A stretch of DNA of 64,000 nt, taken from VRUE01 sp963812335 (GTDB taxonomy: Bacteria > Actinomycetota > Thermoleophilia > Solirubrobacterales > 70-9). Positions within the stretch are counted from its first letter, which is position 1, and each line of letters begins with the position of its first letter. A program made the translations under genes and the position numbers. The stretch spans positions 186,001 to 250,000 of the forward strand of contig CAWEUU010000004.1 of the NCBI GenBank assembly GCA_963812335.1, in the 5' to 3' direction. This document shows positions 1 through 8,213 of the stretch, in pieces. Below the pieces are notes generated by a model. The model was not told the origin of the DNA. It made no database searches and was given only the letters and a program-made list of their open reading frames with translations.

Positions 1-1
1 G

Positions 2-349
2 ACGCGGGCGCGCGGGATCTTCGACGAGGCGGTCATCTACAAGCGCCACCGCCATCGCTACGAGGTCAACATCCAGCTGCGCCGCCGGCTCGAAGACGAG
101 GGCCTGGTCTGCGGCGGCACCTCGCCCGACGAGCGTCTGGTCGAGATGGTCGAGCTGCCCGACCATCCATTCTTCGTCGCCTCGCAGTTCCACCCCGAGT
201 TCAACTCTCGGCCCAACCGGCCCGAGCCGCTATTCAGGGAGTTTGTCGGTGCCGCCGCCCACCACGCCGGCGAGCAGCCGGCCGATGGCGGCGACATAGG
301 ATCAAGCGATGCCGATGAGTCAGAGATGGCGCAGTCGAGGCAACGCTAG
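2..349 (+). CDS. pyrG: CTP synthase, C-terminal fragment
   Basis: The window opens inside this gene; about 115 codons remain. CTP synthase aminates UTP to CTP using ammonia released by its C-terminal class I glutamine amidotransferase domain. What is seen is the end of that domain: the RHRHRYEVN stretch typical of PyrG and the SQFHPEF motif that carries the catalytic His and Glu. The last ~25 residues are a polar tail without motif. It is the first gene of a same-strand series running through dnaG. The identification is firm; upstream sequence and start lie outside the window. Confidence 0.95.
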   Translation, partial: TRARGIFDEAVIYKRHRHRYEVNIQLRRRLEDEGLVCGGTSPDERLVEMVELPDHPFFVASQFHPEFNSRPNRPEPLFREFVGAAAHHAGEQPADGGDIGSSDADESEMAQSRQR

Positions 350-409
350 GCAAGGACGCAGGGAGCGCCGCGTGCTCTGCGCGCAAGTGACCGAGGACGC
401 CGCGTAGCG

Positions 410-1540
410 ATGCCTCGACAAGCCATGGAGCGGTTGCACGAGAGGTTTATTCGGCTCTGTGAGATACGCAGCCCGACCGGGGAGGAGCGCGAGGTCGCCG
501 ACTCGCTGATCGCCGAGCTGGGCGCGCTCGGGCTTGACGTGAGCGAGGACGACGCCGGTGGGCCGGCCGAAGCGGGCGCCGGCAACATCCTCGCCCGGCT
601 CCCCGGCTGCTCTGAGCGTTGGGTGACGTTCTGCGCCCACATCGACACGGTCCCGCACGCCGGCCAGATCGAGGTGGTCGAGGACGAGGGCATCTTCCGC
701 AGCGCCGGCGAGACGATTCTCGGCGCCGACAACAAGGCCGCGGTCGCGGTCTTCATGGAGCTGGTCGCCCGTCATGCCCAGCAGCCGCCGCCGGTCGGGA
801 TCGAGCTGCTGCTGACCGTCGCCGAGGAGCAGGGGCTGCGCGGCGCGAAAGCCTTCGACACGAGCGCGCTGCGCTCCGACGTGGGCTTCGTCCTCGACCA
901 CGCGGGCCCGGTCGGCGAAGTGATCGTCGCCACCCCGACCCAGCACAAGATCCGCGCCGACTTTGCCGGGGTCGAGGCCCATGCCGGGATCGAACCCGAC
1001 GACGGCAACAGCGCGATCGCCGCCGCCGCGGCTGCGATCGGCCGCATGGAGCTGGGGCGGCTCGATCAGGAAACCACGGCAAATGTCGGTCTGATCGAAG
1101 GCGGCACCTCGGGCAATGTCGTCCCCGGCCACTGCGGCCTCCACGCTGAGGCACGCAGCCTTGACGCCGACCGTGTGGCCGCGGTCGCGGGCGCGATGGC
1201 CGACGCCTGCGCCTGGGGGGCTAGTGAGCACGGCTGCGACGTCGACGTACACATGGAAGAGCTCTTCCGCGGCTACCGGCTGCCGCCGGCCTCACAGGCG
1301 CTGGCCCTGGCCGAGGCCGGGCTGCGGGCCGCCGGGCGGGAGCCGGTGCGCAGCGCTATCGGCGGTGGCAGCGACGCGAACGCTCTGCGCCTCGACGGCC
1401 TCGATTGCGTTCTGCTCGCCAACGGGACCAAGGATGTCCACACCGCGAACGAGTGCGTCCCGACCCGCGACCTCGACACGATGCTCGCGGTCTGCGAGGG
1501 CATCGTCGAGGCGGCGGGCATCGAGCCGGCCACGGGGTGA
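410..1540 (+). CDS. M20-family metallopeptidase (peptidase T-like)
   Basis: A 376-residue cytoplasmic zinc exopeptidase of the M20 family, probably a PepT-like aminotripeptidase. Metal-site motifs are in the usual order: CAHIDTV (His77, Asp79), GADNKAA (Asp107), the AEE pair (Glu139, Glu140) and a C-terminal DVHTANE His. The middle dimerisation (lid) domain falls between the two halves of the catalytic domain. The ATG at 410 lies about 60 bases after pyrG. The stop overlaps the next gene's GTG in a GTGA arrangement, so the two are translationally coupled. The exact substrate cannot be read from sequence; other M20 di/tripeptidases are the alternative. Confidence 0.85.
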   Translation: MPRQAMERLHERFIRLCEIRSPTGEEREVADSLIAELGALGLDVSEDDAGGPAEAGAGNILARLPGCSERWVTFCAHIDTVPHAGQIEVVEDEGIFRSAGETILGADNKAAVAVFMELVARHAQQPPPVGIELLLTVAEEQGLRGAKAFDTSALRSDVGFVLDHAGPVGEVIVATPTQHKIRADFAGVEAHAGIEPDDGNSAIAAAAAAIGRMELGRLDQETTANVGLIEGGTSGNVVPGHCGLHAEARSLDADRVAAVAGAMADACAWGASEHGCDVDVHMEELFRGYRLPPASQALALAEAGLRAAGREPVRSAIGGGSDANALRLDGLDCVLLANGTKDVHTANECVPTRDLDTMLAVCEGIVEAAGIEPATG

Positions 1541-2586
1541 GCGGCCGGCTGAAGCTGCGCCGCGGCGTGGTCGTCGCCGAGCAGCCGCTGACGGTCGAGG
1601 TCGAGGGCGAGCGGCGAAGGGCCTGGGTCGACACGGCGATGTTGGGCGAGATGCGCGAGGGCGACGAGGTCGTCGTCAACACCGCGGCGCTCGACCTCGA
1701 GCTCGGCTCGGGCGGCTTCGACGTGGTCCACGTCAACCTCACCCGCGGCCTGGGCGCTGGCGGTGGGGACGGGGCCCACGTGATGAAGCTCAACTACACC
1801 TCGCTCCAATACCCGGTTGAGCCGGTCGAGCTTCCGCTGCGAGTCATGCCCCATACGGATACAAGAGGCGCAGCGGAATCGATGCCGGTTCTGGTGCTGC
1901 CCCTCCACGGGCATCTGGCACCCGCCGCTTGGGCGGCGGCGCAGGCGGCGCCGGGCCTCAAACTCGGCTATGTCCAGAGTGGCGGCGGTGCCATGCCCGG
2001 CTCGCTCAGCCGCGACGTCGCCGGGCTGCGCGAGCGCGGCCTGCTCTGCGATCACGTCACGGCGGCTCCGGCCTACGGCGGCGAGCGCGAGGCGCTCAGC
2101 GTTGCCGGCGCCCTCGACGCGGCGGCCGGTGAGCTCGGCTGGGACGCCGCCCTCGTCGGCCCGGGCCCCGGCATCATCGGCTCCGAGACTCGCCTCGGCC
2201 ATGGCGGCATGGCCGCGCTCGACAGCGCCCACGCGGCCCTGGCCCTCGGCTTGCCCACGCTGCTCTCACCCCGCCTCTCCGAATCCGACCCCCGCGAGCG
2301 CCACCGCGGCGTCAGCCACCACACTCTGACCGTGCTGGAGATGCTGCTGGGCAGCGTCGAGATCGTCGTCCCGGGTGAGAATCCGACGCTGTCCTCGCAG
2401 CTCTCCGCCGTCGCGGGCGATCGCCACAAGCTCCACGAAGCTCAGTACGACCTCGACGGCTATGCCGCCTCCGGCCTTCCGACGCGAACCATGGGGAGGA
2501 GCATCGTTCAAGACCGGCTTTTCTTTGCCGCCGCCCTGGCCGCGGGCAAGGCCTTAAGCGCCCCTCCCGCGGGTGGCGCGGGATGA
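1537..2586 (+). CDS. DUF3866 family protein
   Basis: A 349-residue protein recognisable as the actinobacterial DUF3866 family, whose function is unknown. I chose the GTG at 1537 because it overlaps the preceding stop (GTGA); the reading frame is open further upstream but that part is out of character. Notable stretches are VMKLNYTSLQYPVEPVE near residue 90, a GHLAPAAWAAA segment and a Gly-rich VGPGPGIIGSETRLGHGG segment that looks like a ligand-binding loop. There is no signal peptide or clear membrane helix. The stop codon lies inside a long inverted repeat (2582-2626). Being sandwiched between a peptidase and xerD does not suggest a role. Confidence 0.75.
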   Translation: MSGRLKLRRGVVVAEQPLTVEVEGERRRAWVDTAMLGEMREGDEVVVNTAALDLELGSGGFDVVHVNLTRGLGAGGGDGAHVMKLNYTSLQYPVEPVELPLRVMPHTDTRGAAESMPVLVLPLHGHLAPAAWAAAQAAPGLKLGYVQSGGGAMPGSLSRDVAGLRERGLLCDHVTAAPAYGGEREALSVAGALDAAAGELGWDAALVGPGPGIIGSETRLGHGGMAALDSAHAALALGLPTLLSPRLSESDPRERHRGVSHHTLTVLEMLLGSVEIVVPGENPTLSSQLSAVAGDRHKLHEAQYDLDGYAASGLPTRTMGRSIVQDRLFFAAALAAGKALSAPPAGGAG

Positions 2587-2626
2587 GGGGGTCTTCGGTC
2601 GAATAGACCGCTAAGACCCCCTCATC
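2582..2626. repeat. Long inverted repeat at end of the DUF3866 gene
   Basis: Perfect 14-base arms GATGAGGGGGTCTT (2582-2595) and AAGACCCCCTCATC (2613-2626) enclose a second 5-base hairpin CGGTC/GACCG. The structure would be a very stable hairpin and may terminate transcription, but it is not followed by a T-tract. It includes the stop codon of the preceding gene. It resembles in style the other long palindromes at 30150, 35607, 59554 and 63052. Confidence 0.7.
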
Positions 2627-2705
2627 GCGCGACAGGACCCGAGGGCCACCGCGCACGGTCCCTTGCGGTTCAAGGTTTGCACCGGGTCAGCGAGAACCGT
2701 GGCCC

Positions 2706-3654
2706 ATGGCCGCCGCCGTCGAGTCCCCACCGCAGATCAGCTCGCGCTTCGAGGGCCTGGTCCTCGACTTCCTCTCCTATCTGGAGCTAGAGCGCGGCCT
2801 CTCGCGCAACACGCTGGGCGCATATCGCACCGACCTGCTCCAGTACGGGGTGTACCTCGACGCGCCACGAGATCGACCCGTTGGAGGCGCGACCGGCCGA
2901 CATCGGCGACTTCCTCGCCGACCTCGCGACCGGAAACGGCCGTCCGGCCTGCTCCGCCTCGACGGTCCACCGCAAGACCGCCTGCCTGCGCTCCTTCTAC
3001 AAGCACCTGCGCCGCGACGAGCTGATCGGCGACGACCCGACCGCGGCGCTGAGCGCCCCGCGGCGCGCCAAGAAGCTACCGCAGGTGCTCAACTACGCCG
3101 AGGTGCAGAAGCTGCTCTCGGCGCCGCGCGGCAGCGAGCCGACGACCCTGCGCGACCGGGCGCTGCTCGAGGTGATGTACGCGTGCGGGCTCCGCGCCTC
3201 GGAGACGATCGGGCTGGAGCTGTCCGACATCGACCTTCGCGAGGGCCTGCTGCGGGCGCGCGGCAAGGGCTCGAAGGAGCGGATCGTTCCGCTCGGCCGC
3301 AAAGCGATCGCGGCGCTCTCCGTATACCTGCGCGGCGGACGGCCGAAGCTGGTCCCGGCCGAGCGCCACGAGGCGCGCCTGTTCGTCAACTTCCGTGGCG
3401 GCCCGCTCAGCCGTCAGGGCCTCTACAAGATCGTCCAGCGCCACGCGCGCGAGGCGGGGCTGGCCGGGCAGATGAGCCCCCACACCCTGCGCCACAGCTT
3501 CGCAACCCACCTGCTCTCCGGTGGCTGCGACTTGCGTGCCGTGCAGGAGATGCTCGGCCACGCCGACATCGCGACGACGCAGATGTACACGCACCTTTCC
3601 GGCGATCGCCTCAAGCAGGTCTACTTCGAGGCGCACCCTCGCGCGACCGAGTAG
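2706..3654 (+). CDS. xerD: Tyrosine recombinase XerD/XerC, frameshifted
   Basis: A site-specific recombinase that resolves chromosome dimers. The N-terminal core-binding domain starts at ATG 2706 (RFEGLVLDFLSYLELERGLS) and runs to about 2862. The remainder (HEIDPLEARPADIGDFLADL and onward) is in another frame. One extra base, or two lost bases in a CGCG run, near 2862-2868 explains the shift. The catalytic domain is otherwise complete: Arg in GLRASE, Lys in GKGSKER, HTLRH, LGHAD and the nucleophilic Tyr in MYTH. An alternative TTG at 2881 would remove most of the DNA-clamping domain and is unlikely. XerD versus XerC is a choice by overall likeness. Either a sequence error or a real inactivation. 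Confidence 0.85.
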
Positions 3655-3663
3655 AAAGGGGGA

Positions 3664-4581
3664 GTGCCCGAGCTGCCTGAGGTCGAGACCGTGTGCCGCC
3701 AGCTTGAGCCGGAGCTGGAAGGGCGCCGGATCGACTCGCTCGAGGTGCTCGATCCGCGCTGGTGCCGGCCGATCCCGGCGGTGGAGCTGGAGAGGGCGGT
3801 GACGGGAAGGACGATGGAGGGGCTCGCGCGCCGCGGCAAGTACCTGCTGCTCGGGCTCGACGAAGGGCAGACGCTGGTCATGCATCTGCGTATGACCGGC
3901 AACCTGGTCCTGGTCGAGGGCGAGGACAAGCTCGACCCCTCCGAGGGGATGCGGCTGTACGAGGCGGAGCGCTCGACATCCGAGCGTCACTTGCGCGCCC
4001 GCTGTGCGCTCGACGACGGCCGCGAGCTCTGGTTCACCGATCCGCGCCGCTTCGGCGAGGCGCTGCTGCTCGACGACGGGGAGATCGAGGCCCACTTCGC
4101 CGCGCGGCTCGGCGTCGAGCCGCTCTCCGACGAGTTCACGGCGGAGGCGCTGGAGGAGATGGCGGCGGGACGCACCGCGCCGCTCAAGTCCTTTCTGCTC
4201 GACCAGAAGGGCGTTGCCGGCATCGGCAACATCTACGCCGACGAGGCGCTGTTCAGGGCGCGCCTGCACCCGCTCTCGCCGGCCAGGTCGATGAAGCCGG
4301 AGCACCTGGCGGCGCTGCGTGACGCGATCGTCGCGGCGCTGGAGGCGGGGATCGACGGCGGCGGCGCCTCGATCGACGACTACCGGGACGGGCGCGGCGA
4401 GAAGGGCAGGATGCAGGACGAGTTCCTCGTCCACACGCGCGAGGGCGAGCCCTGCCCACGCTGCGACGGTGCGATCGAGCGGATCGTCGTCTCCGGCCGC
4501 TCGACCTACTTCTGTCCGGCCTGCCAGGTGAAGCTGCGCCGCAGACCGCGCCGTCGCCGTCCGGCTCGTCGTTCACCTTAG
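3664..4581 (+). CDS. mutM: Formamidopyrimidine-DNA glycosylase
   Basis: Base-excision repair enzyme (Fpg) that removes 8-oxoguanine and cuts the strand by beta,delta-elimination. The GTG start at 3664 follows an AAAGGGGGA ribosome site. The mature N-terminus PELPEVE carries the catalytic Pro2 and Glu3; Lys59 in RRGKYL matches the conserved lysine. The helix-two-turn-helix region has the GVAGIGNIYADEALF signature. A C-terminal zinc finger has Cys264, Cys267, Cys284 and Cys287. The protein ends with an Arg-rich tail of about 15 residues that is not part of the usual family and may add DNA affinity. 305 residues. Confidence 0.96.
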   Translation: MPELPEVETVCRQLEPELEGRRIDSLEVLDPRWCRPIPAVELERAVTGRTMEGLARRGKYLLLGLDEGQTLVMHLRMTGNLVLVEGEDKLDPSEGMRLYEAERSTSERHLRARCALDDGRELWFTDPRRFGEALLLDDGEIEAHFAARLGVEPLSDEFTAEALEEMAAGRTAPLKSFLLDQKGVAGIGNIYADEALFRARLHPLSPARSMKPEHLAALRDAIVAALEAGIDGGGASIDDYRDGRGEKGRMQDEFLVHTREGEPCPRCDGAIERIVVSGRSTYFCPACQVKLRRRPRRRRPARRSP

Positions 4582-4588
4582 GTGGGTT

Positions 4589-5317
4589 ATGGCTGGCAAG
4601 ACGGTGAAGACGGAGGCGATCGTCCTGCGCAGCATCCGCTATGGGGAGGCCGACCGGATCCTCCACCTCTACACCGCACAGCGGGGCAGGGTGGGGGCGA
4701 TTGCGAAGGGGGCGCGGCGGCCGAAATCGCGCTTCGGTGGGCGGCTCGAGCCCTTCTTCCGGCTTGACCTGCTGCTGCACGAAGGGCGCGGCGAGCTGCT
4801 CACCGTCACCCAGGCTGCCACCGTCAACGGCTACCCGCGCCTGCGTGCGTCGGCCGCGACGTTGGCCGCGGGCGCGCGCGCCTGCGACGCGGTCCTGCGC
4901 CTGCTCGACTCGGCCGAACCCAACCCGTCTGCTTACAACCTGCTCTGCCGCTACCTGGCGCTGCTCGACGACCCCGCCGCGGCTCCGCAGGCGGCGACGC
5001 TTCCGGCGGCGCTCTCCTTCCGGCTCAAGCTCGCCCTCGTCGCCGGCTTCTCGCCGGAGCTGGCCTCCTGCGCGCGTTGCGGCGAGGCAGAGCACCTGGC
5101 CGGTTTTTCGGGCGCCGCGGGCGGTGTCGTCTGCGCCAGCTGCGAAGCGGGCGCCTTCCCGCTCTCCGAGGCGGCGCACCGCTTCATGGTCGAGGCGATA
5201 GCCAGCCCGCTGGCAGAGGCGCCCGAGGCCGGCGAGGGGGATCTGCGCCAGGCTGAGCGGGCGATCGGCGAGACGCTGGAGCATCACGCCCATGTCCAAC
5301 TGCGCGCTGCGGCGTAG
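4589..5317 (+). CDS. recO: DNA repair protein RecO
   Basis: A 242-residue RecO. It loads RecA on SSB-coated single strands in the RecFOR pathway. The N-terminal OB-fold begins KTEAIVLRSIRYGEADRI, followed by the helical domain and a zinc site with Cys161, Cys164, Cys182 and Cys185. The ATG at 4589 has AGGTGGG just upstream and sits 7 bases after the mutM stop. mutM and recO are therefore most likely one transcript. Confidence 0.95.
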   Translation: MAGKTVKTEAIVLRSIRYGEADRILHLYTAQRGRVGAIAKGARRPKSRFGGRLEPFFRLDLLLHEGRGELLTVTQAATVNGYPRLRASAATLAAGARACDAVLRLLDSAEPNPSAYNLLCRYLALLDDPAAAPQAATLPAALSFRLKLALVAGFSPELASCARCGEAEHLAGFSGAAGGVVCASCEAGAFPLSEAAHRFMVEAIASPLAEAPEAGEGDLRQAERAIGETLEHHAHVQLRAAA

Positions 5318-5320
5318 GAT
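5315..5320 (+). promoter_or_regulatory. -10 element of a leaderless promoter for dgt
   Basis: TAGGAT ends six bases before the GTG start of dgt. In actinobacteria TANNNT followed by 6-8 bases and a start codon usually marks transcription that begins at the start codon. No ribosome site is visible before dgt, which agrees. No clear -35 box. Confidence 0.5.
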
Positions 5321-5326
5321 CGGCGG

Positions 5327-6337
5327 GTGCAGCTCACCAACACGTTCGAGGACCGAATCAGAGCCTGGGAGGATGAATTCCTCTCCGAGCTGGCGACGCC
5401 GTCCTACCCGGCGCGGCGCCGGGTCGAGGAGGCGGACAGCCCCCTGCGCACGCCCTTCCAGCGCGATCGTGACCGGATCGTCCACTCGAAGGCCTTTCGT
5501 CGGCTCAAGCACAAGACGCAGGTCTTCATCGCGCCCGAGGGTGACCACTACCGGACCCGGCTCACGCACACCCTGGAGGCCTGCGGGATCGCCCGAACCG
5601 TCGCCCGCGCGCTCGCCCTCAATGAGGATCTGACCGAGGCGATCGGGCTTGGCCATGACCTCGGCCACCCGCCGTTCGGGCACACCGGCGAGCAGGCGTT
5701 GGACGAGGCGCTGCGCGAGCGCTGCGGGCATGGCTTCAAGCACAATGTGCACTCGCTGCGGATGGTCGACGTGCTCGAGCGCGAAGGCCGCGGGCTGAAC
5801 CTGACCGAGCAGGTGCGCGACGGCATCCTCAACCACACCGGCTCGGACCGGCCCGCGACGCTGGAGGGGCGGGTCGTCAAGCTGGTCGACCGCGTGGCCT
5901 ACATCAACCACGACATCGATGACGCGCTGCGGGCGGGGATCCTGCGCCCCGCGGATCTGCCCGCGGCGGAGATCGAGCTGCTCGGCCCGACCGGCTCGGC
6001 GCGGATCGACACGCTGGTCCGCGACATCGTCGAGCGCTCGAACGAGGCCGGCGACATCGCGCAGAGCGAGGAGGTCGGCGGGGCGATGCTGCGCCTGCGG
6101 AAGTTCATGTTCGAGCGGGTCTACCTCGGCGCAGCCGCGCGCAGCGAGCACGAGCGGGCGCAGCGGGCGATTCGGGGCCTCTTCAACCATTACGTCGAGC
6201 ATCCCGACGAGGTGCCGGAGGGAGAGGCCGGGGCCGGCGAGTGCCAGCGGATCGCCGACTACCTGGCGGGGATGACCGACCGCTTCTGCATCGCCCGCTT
6301 CGCCGAGCTGACGATCCCCGAGGCCGCCAAGTTCTGA
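5327..6337 (+). CDS. dgt: Deoxyguanosinetriphosphate triphosphohydrolase-like protein (HD domain)
   Basis: A 336-residue HD-superfamily dNTP hydrolase related to dGTPase, converting dNTP to nucleoside and triphosphate, thereby affecting precursor pools. Metal ligands are visible: His81 in RLTHTLE, His110-Asp111 in GLGHDLGHPPFGHTGE and Asp188 in KLVDRVAY. The N-terminal RTPFQRDRDRIVHSKAFRRL motif is characteristic of this subfamily. The GTG start has no ribosome site but a TANNNT six bases upstream. The stop overlaps the dnaG start by one base (TGATG). Substrate range is not deducible. Confidence 0.93.
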   Translation: MQLTNTFEDRIRAWEDEFLSELATPSYPARRRVEEADSPLRTPFQRDRDRIVHSKAFRRLKHKTQVFIAPEGDHYRTRLTHTLEACGIARTVARALALNEDLTEAIGLGHDLGHPPFGHTGEQALDEALRERCGHGFKHNVHSLRMVDVLEREGRGLNLTEQVRDGILNHTGSDRPATLEGRVVKLVDRVAYINHDIDDALRAGILRPADLPAAEIELLGPTGSARIDTLVRDIVERSNEAGDIAQSEEVGGAMLRLRKFMFERVYLGAAARSEHERAQRAIRGLFNHYVEHPDEVPEGEAGAGECQRIADYLAGMTDRFCIARFAELTIPEAAKF

Positions 6338-8118
6338 TGGCGCTGATCTCCGACGACAGCCTCGAGCGGGTCAAGCAGGCGGCGGACATCGTCGAGGTTG
6401 TCTCCGCCCACACCGACCTACGTCGCCAGGGCGCCCGCTGGGTCGGGCTCTGCCCCTTCCACGAGGAGCGCACGCCGTCGTTCTCGGTTGACCAAGGGGA
6501 GAAGCTCTACCACTGCTTCGGCTGCGGCGTGGGCGGCGACACGATCAAGTTCGTCGAGGAAAAGGAGGGGGTCGGGTTCGCCGAGGCGGTGGAGTTGCTC
6601 GCCGACCGCTACGGGGTCGAGCTGCAGCGCGAGAAGGAGGACCCGCAGGCGGAGGCGCGACGCCAGCAGCGTCGCCGCCTGGGTGAGCTGCTCGACCGCA
6701 CCGCGGGCTTCTACGCGCACTACCTATGGGACTCCGAGGAGGCGGGCAAGGCGCGCTCCTACCTGGCCGAGCGCGGGCTGGGGGAGGAGACGCTGCGCGC
6801 CTTCGGCGTCGGCTACGCCCCCAGCACCTGGGACACGGTTCTGCTGCGCGGCCAGCGGGCAGGGTTCAAGGTCGAGGAGCTGCGTGGCGTCGGGCTGGCA
6901 CAGCGCGGGCGCAGCGGCGGCGAGTACGACCGCTTCCGTGAGCGGATCATGTTCCCGATCCGCGACCGGCGCGGCCGTACGCTCGGCTTCGGTGGCCGGG
7001 CGATGCGCTCCGACCAGGGAGCGAAGTACGTCAACACGGCCGAGACCGACTTCTTCCACAAGAGCCGCATGCTCTACGGCATCGACCTCGCCAAGGAGGC
7101 GATCGCGAAGGGCGGCCGCGCTGTCGTCGTCGAGGGCTACACCGACGTGCTGGCGCTGCATCAGGCCGGGATCGCCGAGGCGGTCGGGGTGATGGGCACG
7201 GCGATCACCGAGGAGCAGGTTGCGGCGCTCTCGGGGATGGTCGACGAGGTCGTGCTGGCCCTCGATGCAGACTCGGCCGGCCAGGAGGCGATGCTGCGCG
7301 CACAGCGGGTCGCGGCCGGGCGCAAGATGCGGCTGCGGGTGGCGGCGATGCCGGCGGGCGAGGACCCGGCGGAGATGGCCGCGGCGGAGGGAGGAGCGGA
7401 GCGCTTCCGGGCGTTGGTCGAGGGGGCGGTCGACCTGCCCGCCTTCCAGGTCGGGCTGGTGCTCGAGCGCACCGACGTCTCCTCTCCGGCCGAGCGCGAC
7501 CGGGCGCTGGCCGAGGTTGCGCCGATCCTGGCCGGGATGGGGGAGACGGCGAGCCGCGACGACCTGGTGCGGCGGGTGGCGGGGCGGCTCGATCTGGAGC
7601 CGGCGCTGGTGATGGGACGGGTGACCGCCGCCCGGCCGCCGAGCGGCGGTTCCACGGAGTCGCCTCGGCAGGGCCGCGTCCAGGCGACCCCGTCGGTGCG
7701 CAGCGGCGGCGAGCTGACCTCGCGCGAACGGCGCGAGCGGGCGCTGCTGGCGATGTGCATCGCGCTGCCCGAGGAGGGCCGCGACTACCTGGCCCGGCTC
7801 GGCGAGGAGCACCTCTCGCCGAGCGGCGTGCACGCCGCTGCCTGGCTGCGCGAGCACCCCGAGGACCCCGCCTCGAACCTGCCCCACGACGACGAGCAGC
7901 TCGCCAGCCTGATCGCCGAGCTGGTCATCCTCGCCCACGACGAGCCCGCTTCGGCCGAATCGATGGAACTCAACTACCTGCTGCTCGAGCAGCGCCGGAT
8001 CGAGTCCCAGATAGCCGCCGCCGGCGAAGCCGGCGACCACGAGAGCCGCGCCAACCTCAGTCGCGAACGCGCCGCCCTGGTCGAACGAATCGCCCGCACC
8101 GAGAGCGTCGGCGGGTAG
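6337..8118 (+). CDS. dnaG: DNA primase
   Basis: 593-residue replicative primase making RNA primers for both strands. The CHC2 zinc finger has Cys39, His42, Cys60 and Cys63. The catalytic core follows (RGRTLGFGGRAM), then the TOPRIM fold with VVVEGYTDVLAL near residue 265 and ALDADSAGQ near 308, which hold the metal-binding acidic residues. The C-terminal ~160 residues are a helical helicase-binding domain of low conservation. ATG 6337 overlaps the dgt stop, whereas an upstream extension of the frame would lie inside dgt. A tRNA gene starts 22 bases downstream. Confidence 0.96.
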   Translation: MALISDDSLERVKQAADIVEVVSAHTDLRRQGARWVGLCPFHEERTPSFSVDQGEKLYHCFGCGVGGDTIKFVEEKEGVGFAEAVELLADRYGVELQREKEDPQAEARRQQRRRLGELLDRTAGFYAHYLWDSEEAGKARSYLAERGLGEETLRAFGVGYAPSTWDTVLLRGQRAGFKVEELRGVGLAQRGRSGGEYDRFRERIMFPIRDRRGRTLGFGGRAMRSDQGAKYVNTAETDFFHKSRMLYGIDLAKEAIAKGGRAVVVEGYTDVLALHQAGIAEAVGVMGTAITEEQVAALSGMVDEVVLALDADSAGQEAMLRAQRVAAGRKMRLRVAAMPAGEDPAEMAAAEGGAERFRALVEGAVDLPAFQVGLVLERTDVSSPAERDRALAEVAPILAGMGETASRDDLVRRVAGRLDLEPALVMGRVTAARPPSGGSTESPRQGRVQATPSVRSGGELTSRERRERALLAMCIALPEEGRDYLARLGEEHLSPSGVHAAAWLREHPEDPASNLPHDDEQLASLIAELVILAHDEPASAESMELNYLLLEQRRIESQIAAAGEAGDHESRANLSRERAALVERIARTESVGG

Positions 8119-8140
8119 TCGCTAAATTCCTCTCCTGCGT

Positions 8141-8213
8141 TCCGGGGTAGCTCAATCGGTAGAGCACTCGGCTGTTAACCGAGTTGTTGTGGGTTCGAGT
8201 CCCACCCCCGGAG
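8141..8213 (+). tRNA. tRNA-Asn (GTT)
   Basis: A complete cloverleaf: acceptor TCCGGGG pairing CCCCGGA, D-arm, anticodon stem CTCGG/CCGAG with loop CTGTTAA (anticodon GTT at 8174-8176), and T-arm GTGGG-TTCGAGT-CCCAC. CCA is not encoded. The 3' half overlaps, on the other strand, the end of the glycosyltransferase gene. Confidence 0.97.

Noticed and set aside
320..1252. 310-codon open frame on the minus strand opposite the M20 peptidase gene
   Set aside because: Composition is Arg/Gly/Ala/Val shadow coding in a high-GC gene; no domain, and the plus strand has all M20 motifs.
2881..3654. XerD starting at the TTG at 2881 as an intact short recombinase
   Set aside because: It would lack most of the core-binding domain, whose sequence is plainly present just upstream in another frame.
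4253..6202. 649-codon open frame on the minus strand opposite mutM, recO and dgt
   Set aside because: Spans three well-supported genes on the other strand and shows no recognisable fold; GC-driven absence of stops explains it.
8175..8213. Treating the last 12 residues of the glycosyltransferase as a real domain
   Set aside because: The sequence is the antisense of tRNA-Asn and has no expected relation to the enzyme fold.
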